From assembly GCA_965228445.1 (NCBI GenBank), contig OZ245813.1, forward strand, positions 3,968,001-4,032,000: a DNA stretch of 64,000 nucleotides, written 5' to 3'. Shown here piece by piece: positions 56,740-64,000 of this stretch (position 1 is its first letter; every line of letters starts with the position of its first letter). The notes under the pieces were generated by a model. That model did no database searches, was not told the origin of the DNA, and worked only from the letters and a program-made list of their open reading frames with translations. A program made the position numbers and the translations under genes. Source of the stretch: Thalassobaculum sp965228445 (lineage in GTDB: Bacteria > Pseudomonadota > Alphaproteobacteria > Thalassobaculales > Thalassobaculaceae).

Positions 56740-58398
56740 GTGAGCAGGCGCGGTCTCCTCTATGCGGTGCTGCTGCTGGCGGCGGGCGGCGGCCTGATCG
56801 GTGCCGGCGACGACTATGCCCTGCGGGTCGCCACGCTGGTCGGCACCTATGCGATCGCCGCCATCGGCTTCCAGCTCGTGTTCGGACGGCTCGGCCTGCT
56901 GGCGTTGAGCCAGGGGGCGCTGTTCGCTGTCGGGGCCTATGCCCTGGCGCTGGCGACCGTGACCTGGGGCTGGCCGCCGCTCGCCGGGCTCGGCCTGTCG
57001 GTCGTCGTGCCGGCGGTCGCCGGCGCGCTGGTCGCGATCCCGATCGCCCGGCTGCAGTCGCATTACGTGGCGCTGGCGACCCTCGGCCTGGCCCAACTCG
57101 TCCTGCTGGCCGTGACCAATCTGGAGATCACCGGCGGCGCGAACGGGATGTACGGACTCCCGCCGCTGACGGTACTCGGTCTCGACCTGAGCGACGGCTG
57201 GCGGCTGTTCGCGGTGGTCTGGGTCGGCGTGGCGCTGGCGCTTGGCGTGTTCGGCTGGGTGACCGCATCCGGGCGGGCGGCGCGGCTGGCGACCCTGCGG
57301 GATGCGCCGCTGGCCGCCGTCGCCCTGGGGCTGGACCCGGTCGGTGCGCGGCTGCTGGTCTTCACCGTCGCCGGGGCGCTGGCCGGTTTCGCCGGCGTCT
57401 TCCAGGCCCTCGGTCTCGGCGTGGTCTCTCCCGCCGTGGCGCGGTTCGACGTCATGGTCACCCTGTTGGCGATCGCCGTGGTCGGCGGCCGGGGCAGCGC
57501 CGGGGGGGCGGTGATCGCCTCGGTTATCCTCATCCCCCTGCCCGAGGTGTTCCGCGGGTTGGAACAGGCCTATCTGCTGGCCTATGGCGTCATGCTGCTC
57601 GCGGCGGTGATTCTGCTGCCGCGCGGGATCGACGGGCTGGTCGCCAGGGTGCTGCCCGATCTGCCGGCCCCGGTGCCGCAGCCGCAGCGCGCCAAGGCGC
57701 GCAAGATCTCGGTGCTGCGGGCGGAGAAGTTGACCAAGCGGTTCGGCGGCGTGCAGGCGCTGGACGGGGCCGGCTTCGACGCGAGGGCCGGCGAGGTGAC
57801 CGGCATCATCGGCGCCAACGGTTCCGGCAAGACCACCCTGCTCAATATCGTCACCGGTCTGGAGACGGCCGATGGCGGGATCGTCCGACTGGACGCGATC
57901 CCGCTGCTGGCCCAGCCGCCGCGCGCCCGCGCTGCGCTCGGCCTTGCCCGCGGCTTCCAGCATCCGGAGATCCCGGCCGGGCTCGACGTGCTGGAGGCGG
58001 TCTCCGCCGCCGGCAGCGAGGCCGCCGGCATGGCCGCCCTGGAGCGGGTCGGGCTGACCCGATTGGCGCGGCGGCCGACGACGGCGCTGGGTCCGGCCGA
58101 CCGCCGGCGCCTGGATATCGCCCGGGCGCTGGCCGCCGGCCCGACGGTGCTGCTGCTGGACGAGCCGGCCTCCGGTCTCAGTGCGTCGGAACGCGCCGAC
58201 CTCGCGGTTCTGCTGCGCGCTCTCGCCGGCGAGGGCATGGCCGTGGTGGTGGTCGAACATGGCATGGACTTCCTGCTGCCGATCGCCGACCGGCTGGTCT
58301 GCCTGGATGCGGGACGGGTGCTGGCCGCCGGCCTGACCGAGGCGGTGCGGGCCGATCCGGCGGTGGTCGCCGCCTATCTCGGCGAAGAGGCGGCCTGA
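56740..58398 (+). CDS. LivM-LivG fusion: permease plus ATPase of the TPP-controlled transporter
   Basis: This 552-residue fusion carries a LivM permease in residues about 1-310 (TYAIAAIGFQLVFGRLGLLALSQGALFAVGAYAL; YVALATLGLAQLVLLAVTNLEITGGANGMYGL) and a LivG ATPase from about residue 330. Walker A GANGSGKTT is near residue 358 and Walker B with VLLLDEPASGLS near 473. The ABC signature is unusual: ALGPADRRRLDIARAL replaces the usual L-P-Y-G-x-Q-R-R. The start is GTG 56740; no other in-frame start is near. The stop overlaps the livF ATG by one base (TGATG). Confidence 0.88.
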   Translation: MSRRGLLYAVLLLAAGGGLIGAGDDYALRVATLVGTYAIAAIGFQLVFGRLGLLALSQGALFAVGAYALALATVTWGWPPLAGLGLSVVVPAVAGALVAIPIARLQSHYVALATLGLAQLVLLAVTNLEITGGANGMYGLPPLTVLGLDLSDGWRLFAVVWVGVALALGVFGWVTASGRAARLATLRDAPLAAVALGLDPVGARLLVFTVAGALAGFAGVFQALGLGVVSPAVARFDVMVTLLAIAVVGGRGSAGGAVIASVILIPLPEVFRGLEQAYLLAYGVMLLAAVILLPRGIDGLVARVLPDLPAPVPQPQRAKARKISVLRAEKLTKRFGGVQALDGAGFDARAGEVTGIIGANGSGKTTLLNIVTGLETADGGIVRLDAIPLLAQPPRARAALGLARGFQHPEIPAGLDVLEAVSAAGSEAAGMAALERVGLTRLARRPTTALGPADRRRLDIARALAAGPTVLLLDEPASGLSASERADLAVLLRALAGEGMAVVVVEHGMDFLLPIADRLVCLDAGRVLAAGLTEAVRADPAVVAAYLGEEAA

Positions 58399-59117
58399 TG
58401 ACCCAGCGCCTGGAACTGGACGACCTCACCGTGACCCATGCCGAAGGGGTGGCGGTCGACCGCGCCTCGTTCTCCTGCGCCGCCGGGGAGGTGGTGGCGG
58501 TGATGGGCGCGAACGGGTCGGGCAAGTCGAGCCTGATCCGCGCCGTCGCCGGCGCCGATCCGGTCTCCGCCGGCGCGATCCGCATCGACGGCCGCGATGT
58601 CACCGCCCTGCGGCTGGAGCAGCGGGCGCGCGCCGGCATCGGCTGGTGCCCGGAGGGCCGGCGGCTGTTCGCCGGCCTCACGGTCGAAGAGACGCTCGAT
58701 ATCGCGGCAGTCGGCGCTCCGGAGGAGCGGGACGCCGCGTTCGAGCGGATCTTCGGGCTGTTTCCGATCCTCGAGGAGCGCCGGGACGCGATCGCCTGGA
58801 CCCTGTCCGGCGGCCAGCAGCAGATGCTCGCCATCGCCCGCGCGGTCATTGCCGAGCCCAGGGTGGTGCTGCTGGACGAGCCGTCGATCGGCCTGGCGCC
58901 GGTGGTGTTGGACGACGTCTTCGCCGCCATCCGCCAGCTCGCCGAGTCGGGCGCCGCCGTGGTGCTGGCCGAGCAGGTGGTGCCCCGGGCGCTGGCGGTG
59001 GCCGACCGGGCGATCGTCCTGCGGCGCGGCGTGATCGTGCTGGATGTGCCGGCCGATCGGATCGATGCGGGCATCGTCGCGTCGGCCATGCTGGACGCTG
59101 GGTCGGACGGCGCGTAA
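58398..59117 (+). CDS. LivF-type ATPase of the TPP-controlled HAAT transporter
   Basis: This 239-residue second nucleotide-binding subunit has Walker A GANGSGKSS at about residues 37-45, the canonical signature LSGGQQQMLAIARA near 136 and Walker B VVLLDEPSIGLAP. It contains the LivF-typical GIGWCPEGRRLFAGLTVEETL. The ATG overlaps the fusion-gene stop by one base, so it is translationally coupled. It completes the transporter: one binding protein, two permeases and two ATPases. Confidence 0.92.
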   Translation: MTQRLELDDLTVTHAEGVAVDRASFSCAAGEVVAVMGANGSGKSSLIRAVAGADPVSAGAIRIDGRDVTALRLEQRARAGIGWCPEGRRLFAGLTVEETLDIAAVGAPEERDAAFERIFGLFPILEERRDAIAWTLSGGQQQMLAIARAVIAEPRVVLLDEPSIGLAPVVLDDVFAAIRQLAESGAAVVLAEQVVPRALAVADRAIVLRRGVIVLDVPADRIDAGIVASAMLDAGSDGA

Positions 59118-59151
59118 GAGAAGGTCTCCCCATCCCTGCAGGAGCTCCTTC

Positions 59152-59838
59152 ATGACTGGCACCCTTTCGCCTGACTGGCGCCGTACGCCCGCCGAGACCG
59201 CCGCCGACATCCTGCTGGAGATCCAGGCGATCCATATCCGCCCGGAGGAGCCCTTCACGTTCACCTCCGGCCGGCTCTCGCCGGTCTATGTGGACTGCCG
59301 CAAGATCATCTCCTTCCCGCGGGCCCGGCGCCAGCTGATGGCCATGGGGGTCGAGCAGCTCACCGCGCTCGCCGGTGCCGAGGCCTTCGACATGGTGGCC
59401 GGCGGCGAGACCGCAGGCATCCCCTTCGCCGCCTGGATGGCCGACGCCCTCGACCTGCCGATGCTCTACATCCGCAAGAAGCCGAAGGGCTTCGGCCGCA
59501 ACGCCCGGATCGAGGGCGAGGTGCGCGACGGCGCCCGCGTGCTGCTGGTCGAGGATCTGGCGACCGACGGGGGCAGCAAGATCTCCTTCATCGACGCGAT
59601 CCGCGAGGCGGGGATGCAGGTCGCTCACTGTTTTGTGGTCTTCCATTACGGTGTGTTTCCGCAGAGTGTGACCACTCTCAAGGAGAAGGGCGTGGACCTG
59701 CACGGCCTGTGCACCTGGTGGGACGTGCTCGCGGTCGCCGAGCGTCGCGGCTACACCCCGGAGCAGCTTGCCGAGGTCCGCTCCTTCCTCGCCAATCCGG
59801 AGGAATGGGACGCGCGTCACCGCAGCGTCATCGCCTAA
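59152..59838 (+). CDS. pyrE: Orotate phosphoribosyltransferase
   Basis: PyrE joins orotate and PRPP to give orotidine 5'-phosphate in pyrimidine synthesis. The 228-residue product matches the alphaproteobacterial type: RPEEPFTFTSGRLSPVYVDCRKIISFPRARR near residue 30, MLYIRKKPKGFGRN near 105 and the PRPP-binding VLLVEDLATDGGSKISF near 135. ATG 59152 has GGAG seven bases upstream. It starts 34 bases after livF on the same strand, so it may be part of the transporter transcript, or have its own promoter in the gap. Confidence 0.95.
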   Translation: MTGTLSPDWRRTPAETAADILLEIQAIHIRPEEPFTFTSGRLSPVYVDCRKIISFPRARRQLMAMGVEQLTALAGAEAFDMVAGGETAGIPFAAWMADALDLPMLYIRKKPKGFGRNARIEGEVRDGARVLLVEDLATDGGSKISFIDAIREAGMQVAHCFVVFHYGVFPQSVTTLKEKGVDLHGLCTWWDVLAVAERRGYTPEQLAEVRSFLANPEEWDARHRSVIA

Positions 59839-59857
59839 TCGCGCAAGGGAGTGAGGC

Positions 59858-60478
59858 ATGTTGAAGATCCTGGGCCGGGCAAATTCGGCCAACGTCCAGA
59901 AGGTGTTGTGGGTCTGTGAGGAACTGGACGTTCCGTTCGAGCAGGAGGATTTCGGCGGCGCCTTCGGCAAGACCAAGGACAAGGCCTATACCGACCTCAA
60001 CCCGAACAGCGTGGTGCCGACCCTGATCGACGGCGACTTCGTGCTCTGGGAGTCGAACGCCTGCACGCGCTATCTCGCGGCCAAGCACGGCAAGGGGACG
60101 CTCTGCCCGACGGATCCGCAGGAATATGCCGATGCAGACCGCTGGATGGACTGGCAGCAGACCACGGTCCTGCCGTTCATGACGCCGATCTTCTGGGGGC
60201 TGGTGCGCACCGCCGAGGTCGATCGCGACATGGCCCTGATCAAGGCGTCGATCGAGAAGGGCAACACGGTCTACGCCATTCTCGACCGGCGGCTGGCGGG
60301 TCGGAAGTTCATCATGGGCGACCGCCTGACCATGGCCGACATCCCCGTCGCTATCCAGGCCTACCGCTTCCTCACCCTGGTCAAGGATCGGCCGTCCATG
60401 CCGAACCTGAAAGCTTGGATGGAGAACTGCCGGGCGACCAAGGGCTTCAAGAAGTGGATCGACCTGCCGCTGACGTAG
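59858..60478 (+). CDS. Glutathione S-transferase family protein
   Basis: This 206-residue GST-fold protein has an N-terminal thioredoxin-like domain (LKILGRANSANVQKVLWVCEELDVPFEQ; catalytic Ser in the NS dipeptide; NPNSVVPTLIDGDFVLWESNACTRYLA) and a C-terminal helical domain with the N-capping MGDRLTMADIPVAIQAY. Bacterial enzymes of this shape conjugate glutathione or protect against oxidation. GTGAGG is just upstream of ATG 59858. It starts 19 bases after pyrE and may be cotranscribed, though a functional connection is not evident. Confidence 0.9.
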   Translation: MLKILGRANSANVQKVLWVCEELDVPFEQEDFGGAFGKTKDKAYTDLNPNSVVPTLIDGDFVLWESNACTRYLAAKHGKGTLCPTDPQEYADADRWMDWQQTTVLPFMTPIFWGLVRTAEVDRDMALIKASIEKGNTVYAILDRRLAGRKFIMGDRLTMADIPVAIQAYRFLTLVKDRPSMPNLKAWMENCRATKGFKKWIDLPLT

Positions 60479-60537
60479 GCCTCCCCCGTCCTCTCGGGCC
60501 TGATCCCGACTTGCGTCAGGATGTCGGCGGGGTCGGG

Positions 60538-61254
60538 TCAGTCGCCGCCCGCCCGCGCCTTCCATTCCGCGATGAACGCCTCGCGTTCGCCGGGATCGTA
60601 GATGCCGCTGCGGTCGGCGCGGGTCGGCAGCGTGGCCATGTAGGGCCGCCGCTCGGCCCAGAACAGGTCGAAGATCCGGCGCAGCTCGGCCACCGGGTCG
60701 GGGTGCTCGTCGACCCGCAGGTCGACCGCCGCATGCACCTCCCCGCCATGGACGATCAGCGCGGCCGACTGCCGGCCCCGCTTGTCGCCGCCTGCCGCCT
60801 GACCGGCCTCCAGCGCACCTAGCAGCCGGTCGGCAAAGGGCCGGTCCTCTCCGTCGGACCAGGCCGCCACCGTCGCGTCCAGCACCTGCGGTCCGGCCAG
60901 CATGTTGCCGGCGACGGTCACCGCGTCTCCCGTCCAGTGCCCGCACCAGTCGATGCAGCTCGCCCCGGTATGGACGAAGGGCCGGCCGGTCGCGTCTACC
61001 CCGTGGATCTGCCGCCACATATGGCCGTCGTCACCGGTCAGCGCGTGCCGGATCGCCGCGTCGACGCCGGTACCGGAGCCCAGGGCGTCGAGCAGCCGCT
61101 CACCGGCGATCGGGCTGGTATAGGACTGGGAGGACAGCGCCCCCACCCCGTCGCGGAACATCGGGCAGAGCGCGCCGACGGCGATCACGCGCGACGAGAT
61201 GGCGATGCCGATCTGCCCGCTGGCGGGGTCGCGGGCGACGATGGACCAGGTCAT
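60538..61254 (-). CDS. DUF1028 family protein
   Basis: This 238-residue protein of the DUF1028 family begins TWSIVARDPASGQIGIAISSRVIAVGALCP, with FRDGVGALSSQSYTSP next, and ends with AERRPYMATLPTRADRSGIYD. The family resembles N-terminal-nucleophile hydrolases in fold but has no established activity; the Thr2/Ser positions could serve as nucleophile after methionine removal. It lies at the end of a minus-strand run with the AKR-like and phytanoyl-CoA-dioxygenase-like genes (gaps of 30 and 25 bases), which suggests an operon. Confidence 0.88.
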   Translation of the reverse strand: MTWSIVARDPASGQIGIAISSRVIAVGALCPMFRDGVGALSSQSYTSPIAGERLLDALGSGTGVDAAIRHALTGDDGHMWRQIHGVDATGRPFVHTGASCIDWCGHWTGDAVTVAGNMLAGPQVLDATVAAWSDGEDRPFADRLLGALEAGQAAGGDKRGRQSAALIVHGGEVHAAVDLRVDEHPDPVAELRRIFDLFWAERRPYMATLPTRADRSGIYDPGEREAFIAEWKARAGGD

Positions 61255-61284
61255 GGAAGCTCCTCGGCGGGCGGGGCGGGCGGA

Positions 61285-62226
61285 TCAGCGATGAGCGGAA
61301 ACGATGCGGCGGATGACCTCGGTCGGCAAGACACGGCCGCTCGCCGCCACATTCTCGTGCAGGTGCCGAAGGTCGGTGGTGGCGAAGACGGCGCTGTGCA
61401 CGTCGGGATGGGACAGGGCGAAGCCGAGGCAGGCCTGGGCGGCACTCCAGTCCTTCACCGCCGTCAGGAAACGGCAGCGCTGCGCCCGCGCGACATGATG
61501 GCCGGCCACCAGCCGGTCGGTCAGCCGCCGTTTCGCCTGCCACCAGGTGCGCGGCAGCGACCAGTCGGCGTCGAGCGGCGCGAAGCTCATGCGGGCCAGC
61601 GTCCCGGTGGCGACCACCCCGAGTCCGTCCTGGGCGGCCCGTTCGATCACCGCCTCGCTGGCCTGATCGGCCGGGCTGTAGGTCGGCATGATCACGTCGA
61701 TCAGCCCGGTCCCCCGCGCGGCGACCAGCCCGGCCGCGATCTGCTGCGGTGTGCCGGCGACGCCGATCAGGTCGGCGGCCCCTTCGCCCTTCAGGGCCGC
61801 GAGTGTGTCCAGCAGGTCGTCGCTCAGATACGCACTCTCCGGCCGGTCGAGGCAGACCAGCGGCAGCCGGTCCAGCCCGAGCCGGTCGAGGCTGTCGGCG
61901 ACCTGCTGCTCCACAATATCCGGGGAGAAGTCGCGGGCGACATGATTGCGGCCGAGCCGGACCGTGCCGACATTGGTGGAGATGAGAAGGGTGTCGCGCT
62001 CCGGCCCCAGCGTGCGCAGCGCCTTCCCCAGCCGCTCCTGTGCCCTGACCGCGGCATAGGCCGGGCCGGTGTGGAAGCCGGTGATGCCGAGCTTCACCGC
62101 CTGCCGGATCAGCGCGACCGCGGAGGCATCGTCCATCCAGCGGCCGGACCAGGGTTCGGTGCAGGCGAGGCCGAGCTCGGACACGGTCCAGCCGGTACGG
62201 CCCAGCCGTCGGGTGGCGACGCTCAT
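61285..62226 (-). CDS. Aldo/keto-reductase-fold protein with degenerate catalytic tetrad
   Basis: This 313-residue TIM-barrel protein is homologous to aldo/keto reductases: RLGRTGWTVSELGLACTE at the start, VADSLDRLGLDRL, then DLIGVAGTPQQIAAGL. Of the catalytic Asp-Tyr-Lys-His tetrad only Tyr is obvious: the Asp position in the first motif reads GFHTGPAY, the Lys position reads LLISTNVG, and the His position reads LPLVCLDRP. The NADP-binding residues are also altered. It is therefore probably not an ordinary AKR and may be a pseudoenzyme or bind a different ligand. It sits between DUF1028 and the dioxygenase-like gene. Confidence 0.87.
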   Translation of the reverse strand: MSVATRRLGRTGWTVSELGLACTEPWSGRWMDDASAVALIRQAVKLGITGFHTGPAYAAVRAQERLGKALRTLGPERDTLLISTNVGTVRLGRNHVARDFSPDIVEQQVADSLDRLGLDRLPLVCLDRPESAYLSDDLLDTLAALKGEGAADLIGVAGTPQQIAAGLVAARGTGLIDVIMPTYSPADQASEAVIERAAQDGLGVVATGTLARMSFAPLDADWSLPRTWWQAKRRLTDRLVAGHHVARAQRCRFLTAVKDWSAAQACLGFALSHPDVHSAVFATTDLRHLHENVAASGRVLPTEVIRRIVSAHR

Positions 62227-62251
62227 CGGGGCGGCTTTCCGGGTGGCGGGT

Positions 62252-63136
62252 TCAGGCCTCGGCCCGGCGCGATTCCTGCCCCTGCACGGTGAAGAACGAC
62301 GCCGATTTCGGCTGCTTCGGCAATTCCACCTCGATCGGGATCATGCGGGCGACCGGGCTCTCCTTGCCGCGCACGATCTTGCCCTCGTTCGGGTTGGCCA
62401 TCGGGTTGCGGGCGATCGGCACCGCATCGGCGGCGGTATAGACGCAGATATACAGCCCGCGCGGGCGCTGCGAGGCGTTGGCGGCCGAGCCGTGGGCGAG
62501 GCGGGTATGCATCAGGCAGACCGAGCCGGCCGGCCCGGTCACCGCGACCTGATTACGCTTCATCTCGGCCTCGGTCTCCGGCCGCATCTTGCCGATGAAG
62601 ACGCCGTCCTCGAACAGGGTGTGCATCGGACCGCGATGGGTCCCCGGCACTACCATCAGGCAGCCATTCTCCTCGGTCACGTCGTCCAGCATCAGCAGGG
62701 CGGTGATCACGTCGTCATTGGTGTGCGGCGTAAAGGCGAAATCCTGGTGATAGGCGACCTCGGTCTTCGAGCCGGGGAGCTTCACGTTGATCTTGCAGTG
62801 ATGGAACTTCACGTCCGGACCGATCAGGTCGGCGATCATGTCGACCGTGCGGGCATCGGTCATGACGTCGAGATAGGCCGGAGAGATGTCCGACGGGTTG
62901 TTGACCCGGCGCAGGGCGGGATGCTCGGCGGTGTGTTCCGCCCCCATGTCGAAGCGGGCGCGGCCATCGACGGTTTCCGGGCCGAACGGCGCGTCGTGGG
63001 CGCGGCTCTCCTCGACCCAGCCGGCGAGGTCGGCCTTCAGGGCGGCGAGCTGCGTCGGCGTGACCGCATCCTCGACGACAAGGAAGCCGTCCCGGTTGAA
63101 GGCATCGATCTGGTCGGCGGTGAGCGCGGTGGCCAT
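62252..63136 (-). CDS. Phytanoyl-CoA dioxygenase (PhyH) family protein
   Basis: This is a 294-residue Fe(II)/2-oxoglutarate-dependent oxygenase of the PhyH family. Iron ligands are H130 and D132 in VAYHQDFAFTPH and H215 in MHTRLAHGSA. The 2-oxoglutarate arginine is probably in QRPRGLYICVY. The N-terminal helix is TADQIDAFNRDGFLVVEDAV. ATG 63136 has AGGAGG upstream. The substrate is unknown; ectoine, phosphonate and short-chain lipid hydroxylases belong to the same family. Its three-gene run with AKR-like and DUF1028 genes is a probable accessory pathway. Confidence 0.88.
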   Translation of the reverse strand: MATALTADQIDAFNRDGFLVVEDAVTPTQLAALKADLAGWVEESRAHDAPFGPETVDGRARFDMGAEHTAEHPALRRVNNPSDISPAYLDVMTDARTVDMIADLIGPDVKFHHCKINVKLPGSKTEVAYHQDFAFTPHTNDDVITALLMLDDVTEENGCLMVVPGTHRGPMHTLFEDGVFIGKMRPETEAEMKRNQVAVTGPAGSVCLMHTRLAHGSAANASQRPRGLYICVYTAADAVPIARNPMANPNEGKIVRGKESPVARMIPIEVELPKQPKSASFFTVQGQESRRAEA

Positions 63137-63255
63137 GGCGTCCTCCTGTCCGCGGCAGCTCTGCATCGGCGTCACGTATTTGTGCACGACGCGGGACCGC
63201 ATGCAAAGCTGGCGGATCGCCCGAGGGCGCTTATCTTTGGGACTGGAGGTATCCC

Positions 63256-63507
63256 ATGCGCAGCGCCCTGTTCCTGATCCCCGCCACCTCCGGCCTGGTG
63301 GCCGGTCTGTCGGTCCTCGTCGCCTGGCTCCTGGAGGCGGCAGGCCGTCTGGAGATCAGCATCCACGGCTATATCGCGATGGCGCTGGGGGCGTTCTTCA
63401 CCTTCGCGCTGACGGCGGGGCTGATGGCGCTGGTGTTCTATTCCAACCGCCACGGCTATGACGACGAGGTCGGCGTCACCGACGAGATCGACGAGCGGAT
63501 CCCGTAA
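63256..63507 (+). CDS. Small two-helix membrane protein
   Basis: This 83-residue protein has two hydrophobic helices, LFLIPATSGLVAGLSVLVAWLLEA and YIAMALGAFFTFALTAGLMALVF, separated by a short periplasmic turn. An acidic C-terminal tail (YDDEVGVTDEIDERIP) would be cytoplasmic or periplasmic. A GGAGG site at 63244-63248 supports ATG 63256. No family is recognised. It converges on the PaaI-like gene with a six-base gap and diverges from the PhyH gene. Confidence 0.72.
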   Translation: MRSALFLIPATSGLVAGLSVLVAWLLEAAGRLEISIHGYIAMALGAFFTFALTAGLMALVFYSNRHGYDDEVGVTDEIDERIP

Positions 63508-63513
63508 GTCGGA

Positions 63514-63948
63514 TCAGCCGGTCGGCTGGCTGTAGGGATCGCTGTTGCGGATCCGGTACGAGCCTTCGCCCATGGCCAGGACGTTGCCGTCGGCGTCGGT
63601 GACCTCGCCCCAGGCGAAGAAGATCTTGCGCCCGCCACCCTTGCGCACCGCCCGGGCCCGCACCGTACCCTCGCGGCTCTGTCCCATGAAGTTGGTGGTC
63701 AGCGTCAGGGTCAGCGCCTTGACCGGCGGCTCTCCCGCCGGGCGCCATACGCCGCAATATCCGCACACCGCGTCGATCAGCGTCGCCATCACCCCGCCGT
63801 GCAGCACGCCGGAGCGGTTCAGGTGATGCTCCTGGACGTCGAGTTCCATGACCGCGTGCTCGGGCGTCCATTCGACCAGCCGGAAGCCGAGCGTGGCGTT
63901 GAAGCCGACCAGTTCCTCGAGGGACTCGGGCGTGTCTGCGTTACTCAT
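63514..63948 (-). CDS. PaaI-family hotdog-fold thioesterase
   Basis: This 144-residue hotdog-fold protein has SGVLHGGVMATLIDAVCGYCG near residue 45, the HGG active-site motif of PaaI/acyl-CoA thioesterases, and a closing strand region (KIFFAWGEVTDADGNVLAMGEGSYR). It should hydrolyse an acyl-CoA to the free acid; phenylacetyl-CoA or medium-chain substrates are typical. ATG 63948 is the only good start. It is close to the window edge, so its downstream partners cannot be seen. Confidence 0.9.
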   Translation of the reverse strand: MSNADTPESLEELVGFNATLGFRLVEWTPEHAVMELDVQEHHLNRSGVLHGGVMATLIDAVCGYCGVWRPAGEPPVKALTLTLTTNFMGQSREGTVRARAVRKGGGRKIFFAWGEVTDADGNVLAMGEGSYRIRNSDPYSQPTG

Positions 63949-64000
63949 GAGGCGATCCGTATCTGGTCGAGAAGAGGCTGAGGGGCGCGATCCTAACGAT

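Noticed and set aside
59118..59151. A second riboswitch or attenuator before pyrE
   Set aside because: The gap of 34 bases is too short, and no leader peptide or pyrimidine-dependent hairpin is visible.

Overview
The window is about 64 kb of high-GC (roughly 70 percent) chromosomal DNA from an alphaproteobacterium. The order yidC - engB - argB, then HAD nucleotidase - dapD - dapE, together with the DUF2336 protein and the Caulobacter-like pseudaminate (flm) genes, suggests a marine or soil Rhodospirillales-type organism; that placement is inference from gene content. About 65 protein genes are supported. I saw no rRNA, tRNA, CRISPR array, transposase, integrase or prophage gene.

Layout. 1-10.1 kb: housekeeping genes (yidC lacking its 5' end, engB, argB, dapD, dapE) with a translationally coupled diguanylate cyclase/DUF2336 pair on the other strand. 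10.1-19.4 kb: ytoQ, a small membrane protein, terC-leuD-leuC, an operon of a Zn-ribbon/OB protein, an SCP-x-type thiolase and cobU, a gamma-glutamyltranspeptidase-like gene and a 2-hydroxyacid dehydrogenase. 19.4-26.2 kb: a pseudaminic-acid (flagellin glycosylation) block with an SpsF-type cytidylyltransferase, PseH, PseG, PseI, a sugar-linked methyltransferase and an FlmG-like TPR-glycosyltransferase. PseB and PseC are not in the window. 26.2-36.5 kb: transporters (EamA, MATE, DHA2-type MFS), DUF2848-amidase, a D-threonine-aldolase-like enzyme, sufE plus a SufU-like scaffold, and a HisC-like aminotransferase. 36.5-50.6 kb: catabolic and accessory enzymes (two AhpD-like proteins, an SDR, an amidohydrolase divergent from hyuA-hyuB, a class III aminotransferase with a class II aldolase, a CtBP-like dehydrogenase), two PAS_5-type proteins and several small unknown proteins.

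50.9-64 kb holds the two most interesting loci. (1) A two-gene unit encodes an RLAN/RimK ATP-grasp ligase directly abutting a GNAT fused to a C39-type papain-like domain, which looks like a peptide or amide modification system. (2) A well-formed TPP (THI-box) riboswitch lies just upstream of a complete branched-chain-amino-acid-type (HAAT) ABC transporter: binding protein, LivH, a LivM-LivG fusion and LivF. This implies that the transporter imports thiamine or a thiamine precursor rather than an amino acid. pyrE, a GST, DUF1028, an aldo-keto-reductase homologue that has lost most of its catalytic tetrad, a phytanoyl-CoA-dioxygenase-like protein and a PaaI thioesterase follow.

Genes are tightly packed, with many ATGA/GTGA start-stop overlaps and several tail-to-tail overlaps. 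Most larger gaps are filled by at least four recurring families of palindromic intergenic elements.
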